This document shows positions 33,545-44,862 of a DNA stretch of 64,000 bases, piece after piece. The notes beneath the pieces are model-generated. The model searched no databases. It had not been told where the DNA came from and saw only the letters and a program-made list of their open reading frames with translations. Origin of the DNA: Procambarus clarkii (lineage: Eukaryota; Arthropoda; Malacostraca; Decapoda; Cambaridae); contig NC_091215.1 in assembly GCF_040958095.1 (NCBI RefSeq), forward strand, positions 32,114,534 to 32,178,533, in the 5' to 3' direction. Numbering within the stretch: position 1 is the first letter of the stretch; each line of letters begins with the position of its first letter. A program made the translations under genes and the position numbers.

Positions 33545-34189
33545 GGGTCACACACACACACACGGGGTCAACTTCTTAACGAGTCTGTTACTAGAATCGG
33601 TGATTAGTTTACACTACATATACAAGGCTGGTAGACAGTTGAAGGTGGGATTACATATGTAGCTCCTCTGCGGTAGCTGTTAGTAGTATGGTGGAATAAG
33701 GGAGGTGGTGTGATGTTAGGAATGAGTTTCAAGTGATTGAAATGTCAATAGGCTTTACCGCACAGTCCGTGTGAGGTCGCGTTATTACAATTAAGTAGCG
33801 AGGTAAAACCGGCCTTTAACCGTCTGAAAAAGCAACACCTAAGCGTCAAGCTAATGAAGTATAGTATTTCATGACATAATTAACACTCCTCCAAAGTGCG
33901 ATTCAAGGAAGCCGTCAAACACAGAGTGACTGTCGGGGGAGAAGTAGTTGCAACCACCAATTGGAGAGAAGGATGCAGGTTATCTTAAAAAAGAAAATAT
34001 CCTGGGGTAAGAAAATTACATCCTAAATCCTTGGTTTCCCGCTTGGATCCTTTGGCTGCCATCCACTCTGATGAGGGAACAGTGGCTGTACTTTGTGGAC
34101 GGGAAACTCTTTTTAACTTGCTCTTGCTCTTTTAACTGGGAAGTTTTCCGTGGGAGTGATATTACTAGAGAGTGAAAGCACAGAACGTC
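33545..34189. other. Unassigned DNA
   Basis: No recognised gene or family. Confidence 0.4.
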
Positions 34190-34795
34190 GTCCACCATAC
34201 TGTGGGACACAGTGGCTGCCAGGATCAAGTTGGGTTACCGTTACCTGTGGCAGGTGGCTACCGTTACCTGTGGCAGGTGGCTACCGTTAACTGTGGCAGG
34301 TGGATACCGTTACCTGTGGCAGGTGGCTACCGTTACCCGTGGCAGGTGGCTACCGTTACCTGTGGCAGATGGCTACCGTTAACTGTGGCAGGTGGATACC
34401 GCTACCTGTGGCAGGTGGCTACCGTTACCTGTGGCAGGTGGCTACCGTTACCTGTAGCAGGTGGCTACCGTTAACTGTGGCAGGTGGATACCGTTACCTG
34501 TGGCAAGTGGCTACCGTTACCTGTGGCAGGTGGCTACCGTTACCTGTGGCAGGTGGTTACCGTTACCTGTGGCAGGTGGCTACCATTACCTCTAACAGGT
34601 GACAGATCTCCCAATCCTGAGCACTCCAGTTGCAACCTCTGTGAGCAGAAACTGCGGCATGATCTCCCACACTACATCACCGAATGCCCAGTTATCACAC
34701 CATTCAGACCTGCGTGCAAAGATTGCATGCTTTGCAATCACTTTATCAACTTTCGTGTTCTTGAGTATATATCCCCATAATGTATCTAATTGGTC
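34190..34795 (+). pseudogene. LINE-I fragment expanded internally by a minisatellite
   Basis: Upstream codons read AARIKLGYRYLWQ (34215-34250). Then about 16 units of the 23-bp GGTGGCTACCGTTACCTGTG plus GCA fill 34231-34600. The LINE frame resumes with SPNPEHSSCNLCEQKLRHDL, then PHYITECPVITPFRPA. The repeat unit is the sequence coding YRYLWQVA itself, so it grew by duplicating LINE DNA. The unexpanded order can be seen on the minus strand at 60240-60310. Confidence 0.85.
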
Positions 34796-35056
34796 TAGAA
34801 CACCGGGTCTCGAACTGGGGACCATGGCTCCCTGTTGCGGCCTTTTTGGTAATATGTAGGAGGCCATAACTGGAGGCATTGTACAGGTTATGATACTAAA
34901 GGATAGGGAGGAAAAACCACCTAGTGGAGTTAGCACACAAGACGCCAATTTTTGTTTAATGCTGAGTGTTGAGAGCCATTAATAAGGATATTATATGAAA
35001 AAAGGCCGCCCCATCCTCCTGTTTTGGTGGTGTCTGTAGTAACGATGAGGACCATA

Positions 35057-35057
<1 letters not shown>
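34796..35057. other. Unassigned DNA
   Basis: No recognised feature. It may include LINE-I 3' untranslated sequence at its left. Confidence 0.35.

Positions 35058-35131
<74 letters not shown>
35058..35131. repeat. TA microsatellite
   Basis: About 74 bp of TA. Confidence 0.95.
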
Positions 35132-35133
<2 letters not shown>

Positions 35134-35364
35134 GACGTACAACGAAATTAGAAAAAGGGGTAATGACTGTAGAAAGTTTGGGAACACTCTAGAAGATGAG
35201 TAAGAGAGGGGCAAAAATTAGGGAAAAGGGGAGGAGGGCAAAGGGGAGGGGGAAGTTACTGTTGGGCAGGAGGCAATTTAAGCGAAGGAGTTTGCGGAGT
35301 TGGTGAGATGGAAAGTTTTTATTTAGCACGGGTTTGTTATATAAAGGGAGGGTGGTGGTGGTTT
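35132..35364. other. Unassigned purine-rich DNA
   Basis: G+A-rich plus strand with no recognised feature. Confidence 0.35.
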
Positions 35365-35465
35365 TGGAGCACCACTCCTGTGCCAGGTAAGTCCACCACG
35401 GGCTCACCATAGCCCGTGCTACTTGCAACTTGTTTCGAGTAGCTGAATCTATAACAACAACAACG
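35365..35465 (+). mobile_element. SINE-K (AAC-tailed) copy
   Basis: CTCCTGTGCCAGGTAAGTCC, then the 7-bp hairpin ACGGGCT/AGCCCGT around CACCAT, GCTACTTGCAACTTGTTTCG, AGCTGAATC and an AACAAC tail. Five other copies occur in the window. Confidence 0.8.
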
Positions 35466-35933
35466 GTGATTTTGGGGGCAGTGTTCCTAATTTGTAACCC
35501 TATATTAGTATATCTTGGTAGCAGTCTTGCTTGTAAACATATGTTAATGAACACGACAAAGGGTAAGATCAATCTAGCACGAATCTTCTCTATATTTCTT
35601 ATGATCGTGACCTGGGAAGTTCAAAAATGTACTCTCCAAAGTTCATTTTACAGTTGTATTACGGTCTGACATCGAGACGCGTTTAGTTGACCCTGTCAAC
35701 ATTTTCAAAGGCAGAGAGAGTGGATACAATTTAGCATGAACCACCTTACATGTAACATAATAATGAGGTGAAGCGAGGCATCGCATGGGTTAATAGGCCT
35801 TCTGCTGCCTCCTTACTCCTCATATTTTTATGATGGCTGGGGCAGTGTGATCGTTGTTTTGTGTTGGTCTGAAAGATGGAAGACTGCAACCGAGAGTTTG
35901 CTGGCTTTTGATAGCTGGTTCGTTCTAGAATTA

Positions 35934-35936
<3 letters not shown>
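35466..35936. other. Unassigned DNA
   Basis: No recognised feature. Confidence 0.4.

Positions 35937-36020
<84 letters not shown>
35937..36020. repeat. TA microsatellite with phase slips
   Basis: TA with two TT/AT interruptions, next to a solo LTR. Confidence 0.95.
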
Positions 36021-36022
36021 AT

Positions 36023-36702
36023 TGTGACGGTAACGCGTTGGTGTTCGGCTGTTTAAGGCTAGGGGTATGGCCTCGTCACATAGTTAAAAAAAAATAGAAA
36101 AACTGGAACTTCGTCTGTGGTAAGGTAAGGAGAAGACACACAAAACACAAGTAAATTTTAACAATGAAATTTTAATTACGTTAAATAAATCAAAACATGA
36201 AAAATGGACAAACAAATTCTTATAATAAAATCAATCAATCAAAATAATAAGAATAATTAAATGACACAATGAAAAGTTACGTTAAGGCAAAATAACAAGA
36301 AGTGCAACACAAAATTAAATGGGAGGTGCTGGAATATTGGCTTTAAGCCACCACTTCTCTCAGTACACGCTAACGTCTAGCCGGGAGGAGTGGTAACCAC
36401 GAAAGCACTGAATATTCTGAGGTCTGAGGTCGTGGCGACCCCAGACATCAAGTAGTATGGGGGGGCGAGTGCAGGTGCAGCCAGACCGGCGACCAATCAG
36501 CGGAGCCGGTAGCGATTAACAGGTAGTTTGGCGGTTTGAGTCCGAACAGGTGTCTCTGGCTGCAACGTTTTGCGCTCTGGCAAACCTTGCTGGTGTTGTT
36601 GTCGTTGTTGGACATTTCTTCCATAGTAGTTTTATATAATTTCAACGACGTAATGGTGGAGGGAAGAGCAGGCTCAATCTCTTGAAGGAGATTATCGTCA
36701 CA
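36023..36702. mobile_element. Solo LTR 1 (680 bp) in a TA array
   Basis: The segment begins TGTGACGGTAACG and ends TTATCGTCACA, so its ends are 5'-TG...CA-3' with 7-bp perfect inverted termini (TGTGACG/CGTCACA). It sits inside TA repeat, with ATAT on both sides compatible with a short target duplication. No gag-pol or second LTR is nearby. The superfamily is not determinable. Ty3-like is a guess from the TG..CA ends. Confidence 0.72.
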
Positions 36703-37084
36703 ATATATATATATATATATTCCACCCGGCACCCTATCTATTTCAGTGAGTTTTTTGCTGATTTCCTGTACCCCTCCCTCCCTCCCTCTCCCTCTCTCTC
36801 TCTCTCTTTCTCTCTTCCTCACCGACCAAACCCTACGCATCCGTACTCTTGGGCATGTGCTCTACAGAAATTATGGTGTAAGGTTTAATGAGGCAAGCCC
36901 TAAGCATCTGAACTCCAGCCTGGAACAAACATTTCCATTTACATCATTATATATAAAAGAGAGAGACTTGTCGCACACGCATTTGCAGGAAAGATTTACT
37001 GACTTGACAGACAGCCATACTCAAATATAATAGCAGACACAGGTGCGTATCTCTTAAACAAATACCAACACACATGTACACATT
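36703..37084. other. Unassigned DNA with CT-rich tract
   Basis: A short TA run, then CCTCCCTCCCTCTCC-type pyrimidines at 36770-36820. No gene is recognised. Confidence 0.4.
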
Positions 37085-37124
37085 CCACACACGTCCATAC
37101 GTGTGGATATATGGACGTGTGTGG
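37085..37124. repeat. 15-bp perfect hairpin
   Basis: CCACACACGTCCATA and TATGGACGTGTGTGG with a 10-nt loop, just left of a CA array. Confidence 0.9.
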
Positions 37125-37125
37125 C

Positions 37126-37130
<5 letters not shown>

Positions 37131-37200
<70 letters not shown>
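37131..37200. repeat. CA microsatellite
   Basis: About 70 bp of CA. Confidence 0.95.
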
Positions 37201-37202
<2 letters not shown>

Positions 37203-37282
37203 GTGCTTACTTCAACCACAACATAACAGTCACACCTGTGTAAGTAATGGAACTCTCTCACTCGCACGATTTTTTCTTATCT

Positions 37283-37419
37283 CCATTTGTACAGATGCAG
37301 ACGATGAGTCACAATAACGCGCCTGAAGATACGATGACCAAAACCACACACACCAGAATATGACGAGACGACGACGTTTCGGTCCTTCCTGGACCATTAT
37401 CAAGCCATTTGTATAGATG
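37283..37419 (+). mobile_element. P element copy 2, single-arm form
   Basis: CCATTTGTACAGATG (37283-37297) and CCATTTGTATAGATG (37405-37419) flank a 107-bp element running CAGACGATGAGTCACAATAA to GACCATTATCAAG. It holds the same left arm as copies 1, 3 and 4 (GACGACGACGTTTCGGTCC) but not the inverted right arm. It may represent the basic monomer. Confidence 0.85.
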
Positions 37420-37529
37420 TATCGCATCTGCACAATACGAGATCATACAAGAATACAGGAATGTGCAGTATTTGCAACTGAAACTCGCCTGCATGCAGAT
37501 AGTGAGCCCGTCCGCCTAATGTTAAATAC

Positions 37530-37870
37530 TAAAGTGCCCTTATCCTAACTTACCGGATGACACAAAACAGAAAACGGGACAATATGTCAATTGCGCCAGC
37601 CGCTACCATTTTCTAGCACAATTGAAATTGAAATTGAAATAAGTTTATTGAGGTAAAATACTCACAAAGGGATGAGGTAGCTCAAGCTATTCTCACCCCG
37701 TTCAGTACATCGTGTTAATACATACATAGACACACATCACAAACAATAAACATATTACCAAACATTCTGAGAGATAAACATATACATTTCCTTTTCTAGC
37801 ACAATTTTTGGCCTTAGGTAGCGTATACGTCAAAATGCGACGTTCTATTAGGAAGACGGGTTAGGATATG
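37530..37870 (+). repeat. Family D repeat split by LINE-T
   Basis: TGCCCTTATCCTAACTTACC, CAGAAAACGGGAC and GCCGCTACCATTTTCTAG, then after the insertion TTTTTGGCCTTAGGTAGCGT and CGTCAAAATGCGACG. The same order occurs uninterrupted at 42935-43125. Confidence 0.82.
37609..37806 (-). mobile_element. LINE-T 3' end with 15-bp TSD
   Basis: TTTTCTAGCACAATT is repeated exactly at 37609-37623 and 37792-37806. The 168-bp insert ends, on the minus strand, in CTCAATAAACTTA and TTTCAA repeats. It is nearly identical to 18602-18790 apart from a shorter 5' end. Confidence 0.92.
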
Positions 37871-37974
37871 AGCGTATATAAACTTGCGTCATACACACCT
37901 ATGTGTTTGTTAGTTTGCCTCACTTATACGAAATGTGTATACAGTAATACTGCCTTCATACAACGGTTCTTAAT

Positions 37975-38160
37975 TATCCAGCCTTTCCTCCTAAGGTTTC
38001 CCAACGTCAAGAAAATGGTAAATGTTAAGTATCCTCTCCTAACCTACCAGAGGACCCAAAACAGAAAACGGGACAGTTCGTCACTTTCGCGAGCCGGTTC
38101 CATTTTCTAGGACGACAATTTTTGGACTTATGCAACGCAAACGAGCAAAAAGCGACGATC
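37975..38160 (+). repeat. Family D repeat copy
   Basis: CTCTCCTAACCTACCAGAGG, CAGAAAACGGGACAGTTCGT, CGCGAGCCGGTTCCATTTTC and GCAAAAAGCGACG. Confidence 0.75.
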
Positions 38161-38294
38161 TTTGTAAGGGGCCAGGTTGAATTATTAGTAGTTTTCATGT
38201 AATTCAATGTGAACGAAAGAACACGGGCGGAAACTGGAAATCGATGTAACTGGAACCGGTGGAAGTCACCTCTACGGAGCACTAAGGTCAGACC

Positions 38295-38377
38295 CACAAC
38301 AGTTTACGGGCTCACCATAGCCCGTGCTACTTGGAACTTTTTGTTTCAGGTAACGAATCTTAAACAACAACAACAAC
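38295..38377 (+). mobile_element. SINE-K fragment
   Basis: ACGGGCTCACCATAGCCCGT hairpin, GCTACTTGGAACTTTTTG, ACGAATCTTAAACAACAACA tail. Confidence 0.8.
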
Positions 38378-38407
38378 AGTGCTGAACTCTCTACATCAGG
38401 GGGTTCT

Positions 38408-38483
38408 TAACTAGGAGGGGGGGGGGGGAGGGGGGGGAGGGGGGGGGGGGGGAGGGGGGGAGGGGGGAGGGGGGGGGGGGGAG
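38408..38483. repeat. Poly-G with A interruptions
   Basis: Runs of 5-14 G separated by single A. The length is likely unstable. Confidence 0.9.
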
Positions 38484-38907
38484 GAATGGTACCCAAACAA
38501 TACAGCCCATCCTCCTGTTTAGATAGTACTTTTTGTAACTATGTGCATCATAGTATAATCATTAATGTACTAAGCAGTTAGATAGTAGAATTTTGTACTA
38601 TTCGCTTTATAAAGTCCGAAAAAATGAAGCTAAAAAAAAACTAACAAATATTCTAACAGGATCAGTTTTAACAGGATCTTCCTAGCACCTTCACATTTCT
38701 ATGACCGCCTTTTGGAACCGTACTCTTCCTTCTTCACTTGTGACCCCTCGCACTGCTCCAGGAGATGATGGCGACTGGGTATAGGGGCACTTCACTGCAC
38801 AACCGACTCTGGCCCTTACTAGACGTAATCAAAAGGTCTATAGGCTGGTAGACCGTTCCGGTGCGATACGATCCCTAAGAGCTTTCTTAGGTCTGGCTTC
38901 GTTGCGC
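38484..38907. other. Unassigned DNA
   Basis: No gene or repeat family recognised. Confidence 0.4.
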
Positions 38908-39932
38908 TGCAGTGTTACGGCCCTCTCGGGACGCAACGGGGTCCTTACTCTGATGTTGTTAGAGGAAGATATAATGTATCCGTTCCCAAGCCAGTAGTGG
39001 CTATCAAGGGATGAGATCCGTGACGCAAGTAACTTAAAGGGAGTAGGGAAAGAAAGCTAAGAACTTAATATTATAATTATTACCATCACTGTTTAAATAT
39101 ATAAAATAAATGAGTGCACAAGGGGGAGGGGTATTAACACTAGACAAGGGGATTATTCACAAATTAGTCTTCTGCTGAAGACTCTGGATCCAGAAGCTAG
39201 GTGCTGAGTCCTCGGTGCTTTCTTCGTGGCCACACAACGAATTCTTCAAAGAAGTTGAGCCTACCCTGGCCACAGGTCAGCCAAAACACAGGTCCACTGG
39301 GGGCACCGTCGTGGAGGCCGTCAACCACACATCCAGCTGGTCTGCTGGCAGGTTCTGAGCCACCAAGGCTGGTACGGCCACTCCACGAACGATATAAGGG
39401 GAACGCCCTAGACAGGAGCTTCGTGTGACACCACAAATCACTCTCCTGTCTTCAGTACCCCAGTGGATGATCGTCTCCAACAGTCGGTCCCAGGTAAATC
39501 CTTTTACTGCCACTCCACTGGCAGGCTAACACACCACAGTGTTCTTCCGGGGGGACGACGTCACAACAGCTGCAGCAAGTTTCAAGGTATGGAGACTGGC
39601 TGCCTCGGGTAGACTGACTCGACTCCCATCACAGTAGTCCCAGGTCGGCTCTGTAAGCAGACACGTCATCAATAACTGGGACACTAAAACACCTCACTTA
39701 CGGGCTCGGGCACAAACACCTGACGTATCCAGTCCATAGATGGCGCTGTCGTCGGAGCACCACCTCACCAGAGGTCAGGAGCGGCTGTGTTGTGAGCTGC
39801 ACAGGACTGGAAACTGGCCCTTGTGGCCGATATTCGCCGTCCTCATACGGTGTCGTCGTTCGTTTGGCGGGGGTTTCGGGAGCTGACCCACAGATGGCGT
39901 GGTCGTTACTGCTCCGGGTTCGTAACATGCAG
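38908..39932. mobile_element. Solo LTR 2 (1015 bp) with 5-bp TSD
   Basis: TGCAG lies at 38908-38912 and 39928-39932. The enclosed 38913-39927 starts TGTTACGGCCC and ends GGGTTCGTAACA, giving TG...CA ends and TGTTACG/CGTAACA inverted termini. This is the standard footprint of an LTR retrotransposon integration followed by LTR-LTR recombination. No internal coding region is present on either side. Short open frames inside are not conserved domains. Confidence 0.85.
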
Positions 39933-40274
39933 TAAATCTTCGCCTAAGTAATGAACTCCTTACAGTAAATCCATTCTCATGCAGCTCTCGGATCACAGTG
40001 AGGCCTCCTGGTCCAATGAGCTGCCTCGTAGCTCCCCCATCTATTCACGTGACCTCAGGTCACACTCCGATTGGCAGGGCAATATAAAACTTAGCCAATC
40101 AGGTCATACGCCTTCGGTTAGGGCCTCTGGACCTAGCCCTTTCATGGCTGACGCGAAATCTGCCTGGAGTGATGGCATTACCCGTCGCCAATTTTGAGAA
40201 TTATACAGCCCAGGGGTAGACTATTCCCCAGAAATTCACACAAAAAATGCGCAGTAAACACACACATGTATCTA
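39933..40274. other. Unassigned DNA
   Basis: Contains CACGTGACCTCAGGTCAC, a short palindromic region. No family is recognised. Confidence 0.4.
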
Positions 40275-40560
40275 AGCACACACACACAAGGGGCTTGGTA
40301 GCCTGGTGGATAGCGCGCAGGACTCGTAATTCTGAGGCGCGGGTTCGATTCCCGCAGCAAGCAGAAACAAATGGGCAAAGTTTCTTTCACCCTGAATGCC
40401 CCTGTTACCTAGCAGTAAATAGGTACCTGGAAGTTAGTCAACTGTCACGGGCTGCTTCCTGGGGTGTGTGTGTGTGTGGTGTGGAGAAAAAAAAAGTTGA
40501 GAGGCGGGCCGAAAGAGCAAAGCTCAACCCCCACAAGCACAACTAGGTGAATACACACAC
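40275..40560 (+). mobile_element. SINE-A, full length reference copy
   Basis: The tRNA-like head contains TAGCCTGGTGG (A-box) and the exact consensus B-box GGTTCGATTCC at 40342-40352. The anticodon arm CAGGA-CTCGTAA-TTCTG pairs well. The central domain runs from GAAACAAATGGGCAAAG to CACGGGCTGCTTCCTGGGG. After a GT/A linker, the LINE-1-type tail (GTTGAGAGGCGGGCCGAAAG to CACAACTAGGTGAATAC) ends in CA repeats. Confidence 0.92.
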
Positions 40561-41924
40561 ACACCACAAAGGTGAGGAGGCGGAGTGACAGCACAACAGT
40601 CAAAGGCATAAAAGGAAACCAGCTAAAGTGCAGAAGCTGCGACGAGGACAACACACACATCCTTGACGTGGTACAGGTAAGGGCTCAGGTTTACTGACCC
40701 GGCGCTCTTGCTGGCCAATATGGTGACAAATAATTAGGAATAAACAGAAAATCAAGAATAATGTAGAGAAGTCGGGAACCGGATAATTATCAATCAAATG
40801 CACAATACGGAAATAAGTACGCAGGGAGTTGTGGAGAATAAAGTTGTTGTATAAATTACTTTAGCAACAAAAGGAAATTATACGAAGATATTATATATGA
40901 AAAGGACACAAATGTTTGTCATGTGTGAGACACGAGAAAGGAGAAATGGAGAAAACCGTGAACTAAAGTAAATGGAAATGAGCGAACTGGCGAGAAACTG
41001 CATGCAGGTACTCAATACAGACCAACAAGGTAATATATACGTTATTAAAATACAAACACAGTTCATAAATCCTACATTTCTTGGAAGCCAATGAGCTTGA
41101 CGGTCAGAACCATATAAAGAGGAGGTATGACGTAGTGCTGAGTGCAGGGAAAGCAATACGATCCTTCATGAACACTGAGACGAGGCTGCGAGGCAACATT
41201 ACCCTGTTATACACCACATAACTGAATCTGAACTGGAGAATTAATTGAAAACGAAATGAGTTGGAGACTTGATGACGTGATGAAGGTCCCCGGTGCTGGC
41301 GGGGCCTCAAGAAGATACACCAGTTCTTTTAGACAAGGGATCATATCTGAAGGCTTTCAGAGAGAATCACCTTTGTCCCATGAAAATGAATTCAGGGACG
41401 CAAAAATGCAATGTTTACCATTACAATAAAAAAATCATAAAAATAGCTAAACGAATCATAGGGAGGTACACAAAACATCTACCCCCCCCCCCCCCCCCCG
41501 TCTCCAGCCCCCAGAACTACCAAACACCGAAATGACACTATTTCTCAGTACAAGGATTACCACATGAATACCATCCATTAGATCACGTTTCTGTTGTTTT
41601 ACTGATTTAGTTCCTGGTCCAGTGCATATTCCTGTTAGATTACTACTTTAAGATTCACTACTATCAAGAGGGAAATTTGATTTACAGACGTTCAGATGAA
41701 CCCTCTCTTTGATCTCACGTACAGTGATCGGAAAAAAAAGTTGCAGTACCCCAGGAAATGTTGCAGTGCCCAGGAAAAGTTGCAGTGCAAGTCTTTGATG
41801 TCATTCTTCTGCCACAGCTTTCATCAAAGTTCCCTTAAAGGCTTTGTTAATTCCACCACACCATGAATATATTATTTCAGGCGCGTGTATTCAGCCTTTC
41901 TTCTGTTTAGCACCGACATAGAAT
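40561..41924. other. Unassigned DNA
   Basis: About 1.4 kb. It contains a C-run at 41481-41499 and a short tandem GTTGCAGTGCCCAGGAAAA-like triplication at 41738-41792. No gene is recognised. Confidence 0.4.
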
Positions 41925-42124
41925 TTCTCCCATGATGCAGGCGAACGTCACAATAACGTTGCTGAAGTATGTTGACCAATCCACACATTAGAAAATGAAG
42001 GGACGATGACGTTTCGGTCCGTCCTGAACCATTCTCAAGTCGAAGGTCTTGAGAATGGTCCAGGACGGACCGAAACGTCGTCGTCCCTTCATTTTGTGGA
42101 TTGGTCAACATTCTCCCATGATGC
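41925..42124 (+). mobile_element. P element copy 3, palindromic
   Basis: TTCTCCCATGATGC is repeated exactly at 41925-41938 and 42111-42124. The left arm (41971-42043) runs from GTTGACCAATCCACACATTA to CATTCTCAAGTCGA. The right arm mirrors it back to TTGGTCAAC at 42109, including GGTCCAGGACGGACCGAAAC. It starts AGGCGAACGTCACAATAACG. It is non-coding. Confidence 0.92.
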
Positions 42125-42654
42125 TGGTGTGTGAGTTTCTCTTCTCCCAGACTGATGGAGTGACCTTCACACAAGCAGCCTCTCAGCTGTGTGTTTGAAA
42201 CTGTACTTTTTATTGTTTACATCAATACAAAGTCGTTTCAAACATGAAGTCTTCATTTTTCAGAAAGGTGAGATTATATTGCTACTATGATTTTGTTGCA
42301 TTTTAGTACACCAAAAGTACAATAACTGAATTTTAGGGTGCAACAGTCTATATTCTACACATTATACTTATAGTTGCGATAGCTGCTATTGTGTTTTGGA
42401 GGAAACACTGAAGAAATAACATCACTTTAGTATTTACAACAGTTTAGTGGGGGGAGGGGGGGGGGGTGCAGGCGCTCCAGTGGGGATTACAGAAGCTAAT
42501 AATTCAATAGTGTAAAAAAAAATAATAATATTAACATACAAATTCTGTTACTTATCCTCACAACCACATATTTTCTGTGGAAGACATTAATTATGTAATA
42601 TGACAGATATAGCTATTGCCCTGTTAACGATGAATTCATTGCCGTATACTGCCA
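42125..42654. other. Unassigned AT-rich DNA
   Basis: A short G-run at 42450-42467. Nothing else is recognised. Confidence 0.4.
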
Positions 42655-42722
42655 GAGGAGGCCTGGTCAAGGACCGGGCCGCGGGGAAGTTGAGCCCCGA
42701 AATCATCGCAAGGTAACCACCG
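42655..42722 (+). mobile_element. SINE-C/LINE-2 tail fragment
   Basis: GGAGGCCTGGTCAAGGACCG, GGCCGCGGGG, GAGCCCCGAAATCATCGCAA. Confidence 0.78.
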
Positions 42723-42934
42723 GAAGGTATACTGTATTTGGAAGAAAATGGAAGGTTTTAACAGTAACAAAACACATATTCCCTCACATGTAGGTTCATA
42801 TGTAATCACTTTTGTGTGGAAATTTCTTGGTAACAAGAATACTTTTCAACGAAAGGTATATAGGATCTGACTATAAATTTTACGAAGATACTTTAATTTG
42901 TTATTAAAGCTGTGTCACCGGACCAGCCCGTTCT

Positions 42935-43125
42935 CGTGAGCGTTCCCAACGTCCAGAAAGTGATGTACTAAAGTGCCCTTATCCTAACCTTCCAGAGGAC
43001 CCACGAACAGAAAACGGGACAGTTCGTCAATTTCGCGAGCCGCTACCATTGTCTAGTACGACCGCTTTTGGCCGTAGGAAAAGTATACGTCAAAATGCAA
43101 CGTGGAAATAGGAGGACGGGTTGGT
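42935..43125 (+). repeat. Family D repeat copy
   Basis: AGTGCCCTTATCCTAACCTT, CAGAAAACGGGACAGTTCGT, TTTCGCGAGCCGCTACCATT, TTTTGGCCGTAGG and CGTCAAAATGCAACG. It is contiguous and so shows the empty site for the LINE-T insertion near 37.6 kb. Confidence 0.82.
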
Positions 43126-43166
43126 GTGGGAGGCTGCTTCATGTTATGTCATGCACCTTACCTCAC

Positions 43167-44440
43167 GGCACCTGTGTACCCCGGGGTGTAGGGGAGCTAC
43201 ACCCCCACACTCTCCCAGGCACCTGTGTACCCCGGGGTGTAGGGGAGCAACACCCCCACACTCTCCCAGGCACCTGTGTACCCCGGGGTGTAGTGGAGCA
43301 ACACCCCCCACACTCTCCCAGGCACCTGTGTACCCCGGGGTGTAGTGGAGCTACACCCCCACACTCTCCCAGGCACCTGTGTACCCCGGGGTGTAGTGGA
43401 GCAACACCCCCACACTCTCCCAGGCACCTGTGTACCCCGGGGTGTAGGGGAGCAACACCCCCACACTCTCCCAGGCACCTGTGTACCCCGGGGTGTAGTG
43501 GAGCAACACCCCCCACACTCTCCCAGGCACCTGTGTACCCCGGGGTGTAGTGGAGCTACACCCCCACACTCTCCCAGGCACCTGTGTACCCCGGGGTGTA
43601 GTGGAGCAACACCCCCCACACTCTCCCAGGCACCTGTGTACCCCGGGGTGTAGTGGAGCAACACCCCCCACACTCTCCCAGGCACCTGTGTACCCCGGGG
43701 TGTAGGGGAGCAACACCCCCCACACTCTCCCAGGTACCTGTGTACCCCGGGGTGAAGTGGAGCAACATCTCCCACACTCTCCCCGGCACCTGTGTACCCC
43801 GGGGTGTAGTGTAGCATCCCCCCCCCACTCTCCCAGGCACCTGTGTACCCCGGGGTGTAGTGGAGCAACACCCCCACACTCTCCCAGGCACCTGTGTACC
43901 CCGGGGTGTAGTGGAGCATCCCACTCTCCCAGGTACCTGTGTACCCCGGGGTGTAGTGGAGCAACACCCCACACTCTCCCAGGCACCTGTGTACCCCGGG
44001 GTGTAGTGAAGCATCCCCCCCCCACTCTCCCAGGCACCTGTGTACCCCGGGGTGTAGTGGAGCATCCCACTCTCCCAGGTACCTGTGTACCCCGGGGTGT
44101 AGTGGAGCAACACCCCCACACTCTCCCAGGCACCTGTGTACCCCGGGGTGTAGTGAAGCATCCCCCCCCCCACTCTCCCAGGCACCTGTGTACCCCGGGG
44201 TGTAGTGGAGCATCCCACTCTCCCAGGTACCTGTGTACCCCGGGGTGTAGTGGAGCAACACCCCACACTCTCCCAGGCACCTGTGTACCCCGGGGAGTAG
44301 TGAAGCATCCCACTCTCCCAGGTACCTGTGTACCCCGGGGTGTAGTGGAGCAACATCTCCCACACTCTCCCAGGCACCTGTGTACCCCGGGGTGTAGGCA
44401 GCAACCCCCCCCCCTCACACTCTCCCAACCACCTGTGTAT
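43167..44440. repeat. About 52-bp minisatellite, about 25 units
   Basis: CACCTGTGTACCCCGGGGTG then TAGTGGAGCAACACCCCCAC and ACTCTCCCAGG. Shorter 42-bp units lacking the ACACCCCCAC part occur from 43900 rightwards, giving a mixed-order right half. ACCCCGGGGT in every unit is a palindrome. Long open frames in both strands are repeat artefacts. Confidence 0.95.
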
Positions 44441-44689
44441 CAAGAAAACACGAATGCTTTAAATTTAGTGTTCATTTTTGTCTAAATTCCAGCGAGGACG
44501 TCAGGCAGGTGTGAGACCTTAACGAACACGACGCTGCCACACCTGTGGAGGCACCACCTGGCACAAGGCTAATTAACCTTGACAAATCCTCCCGAGTCAC
44601 TTTTGACGCTTCAGATCAATAATGAGAGCCAGGTTGTGAGGGCGTGGGTCAGCGAGAGTAAGGTGAGCAAGCAGGCTGTGACACTACAC

Positions 44690-44803
44690 TACCAATATTA
44701 TAGAGTTTCTGCCCGAAACGCTGCACGTACTAGTGGCTTTACAAGAGTGCAATTACTGTACTATGCTATGTATCCTCACAAACCCAATGTACCTTCTTGT
44801 ATA

Positions 44804-44862
<59 letters not shown>

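Noticed and set aside
40275..40350. Possible true tRNA gene
   Set aside because: A- and B-boxes are good, but the sequence continues into a SINE body and tail and has many copies with degenerate acceptor stems.
43197..44363. Long minus and plus open frames of 240-390 codons
   Set aside because: They follow the roughly 52-bp tandem repeat through several frames at once and have no domain.
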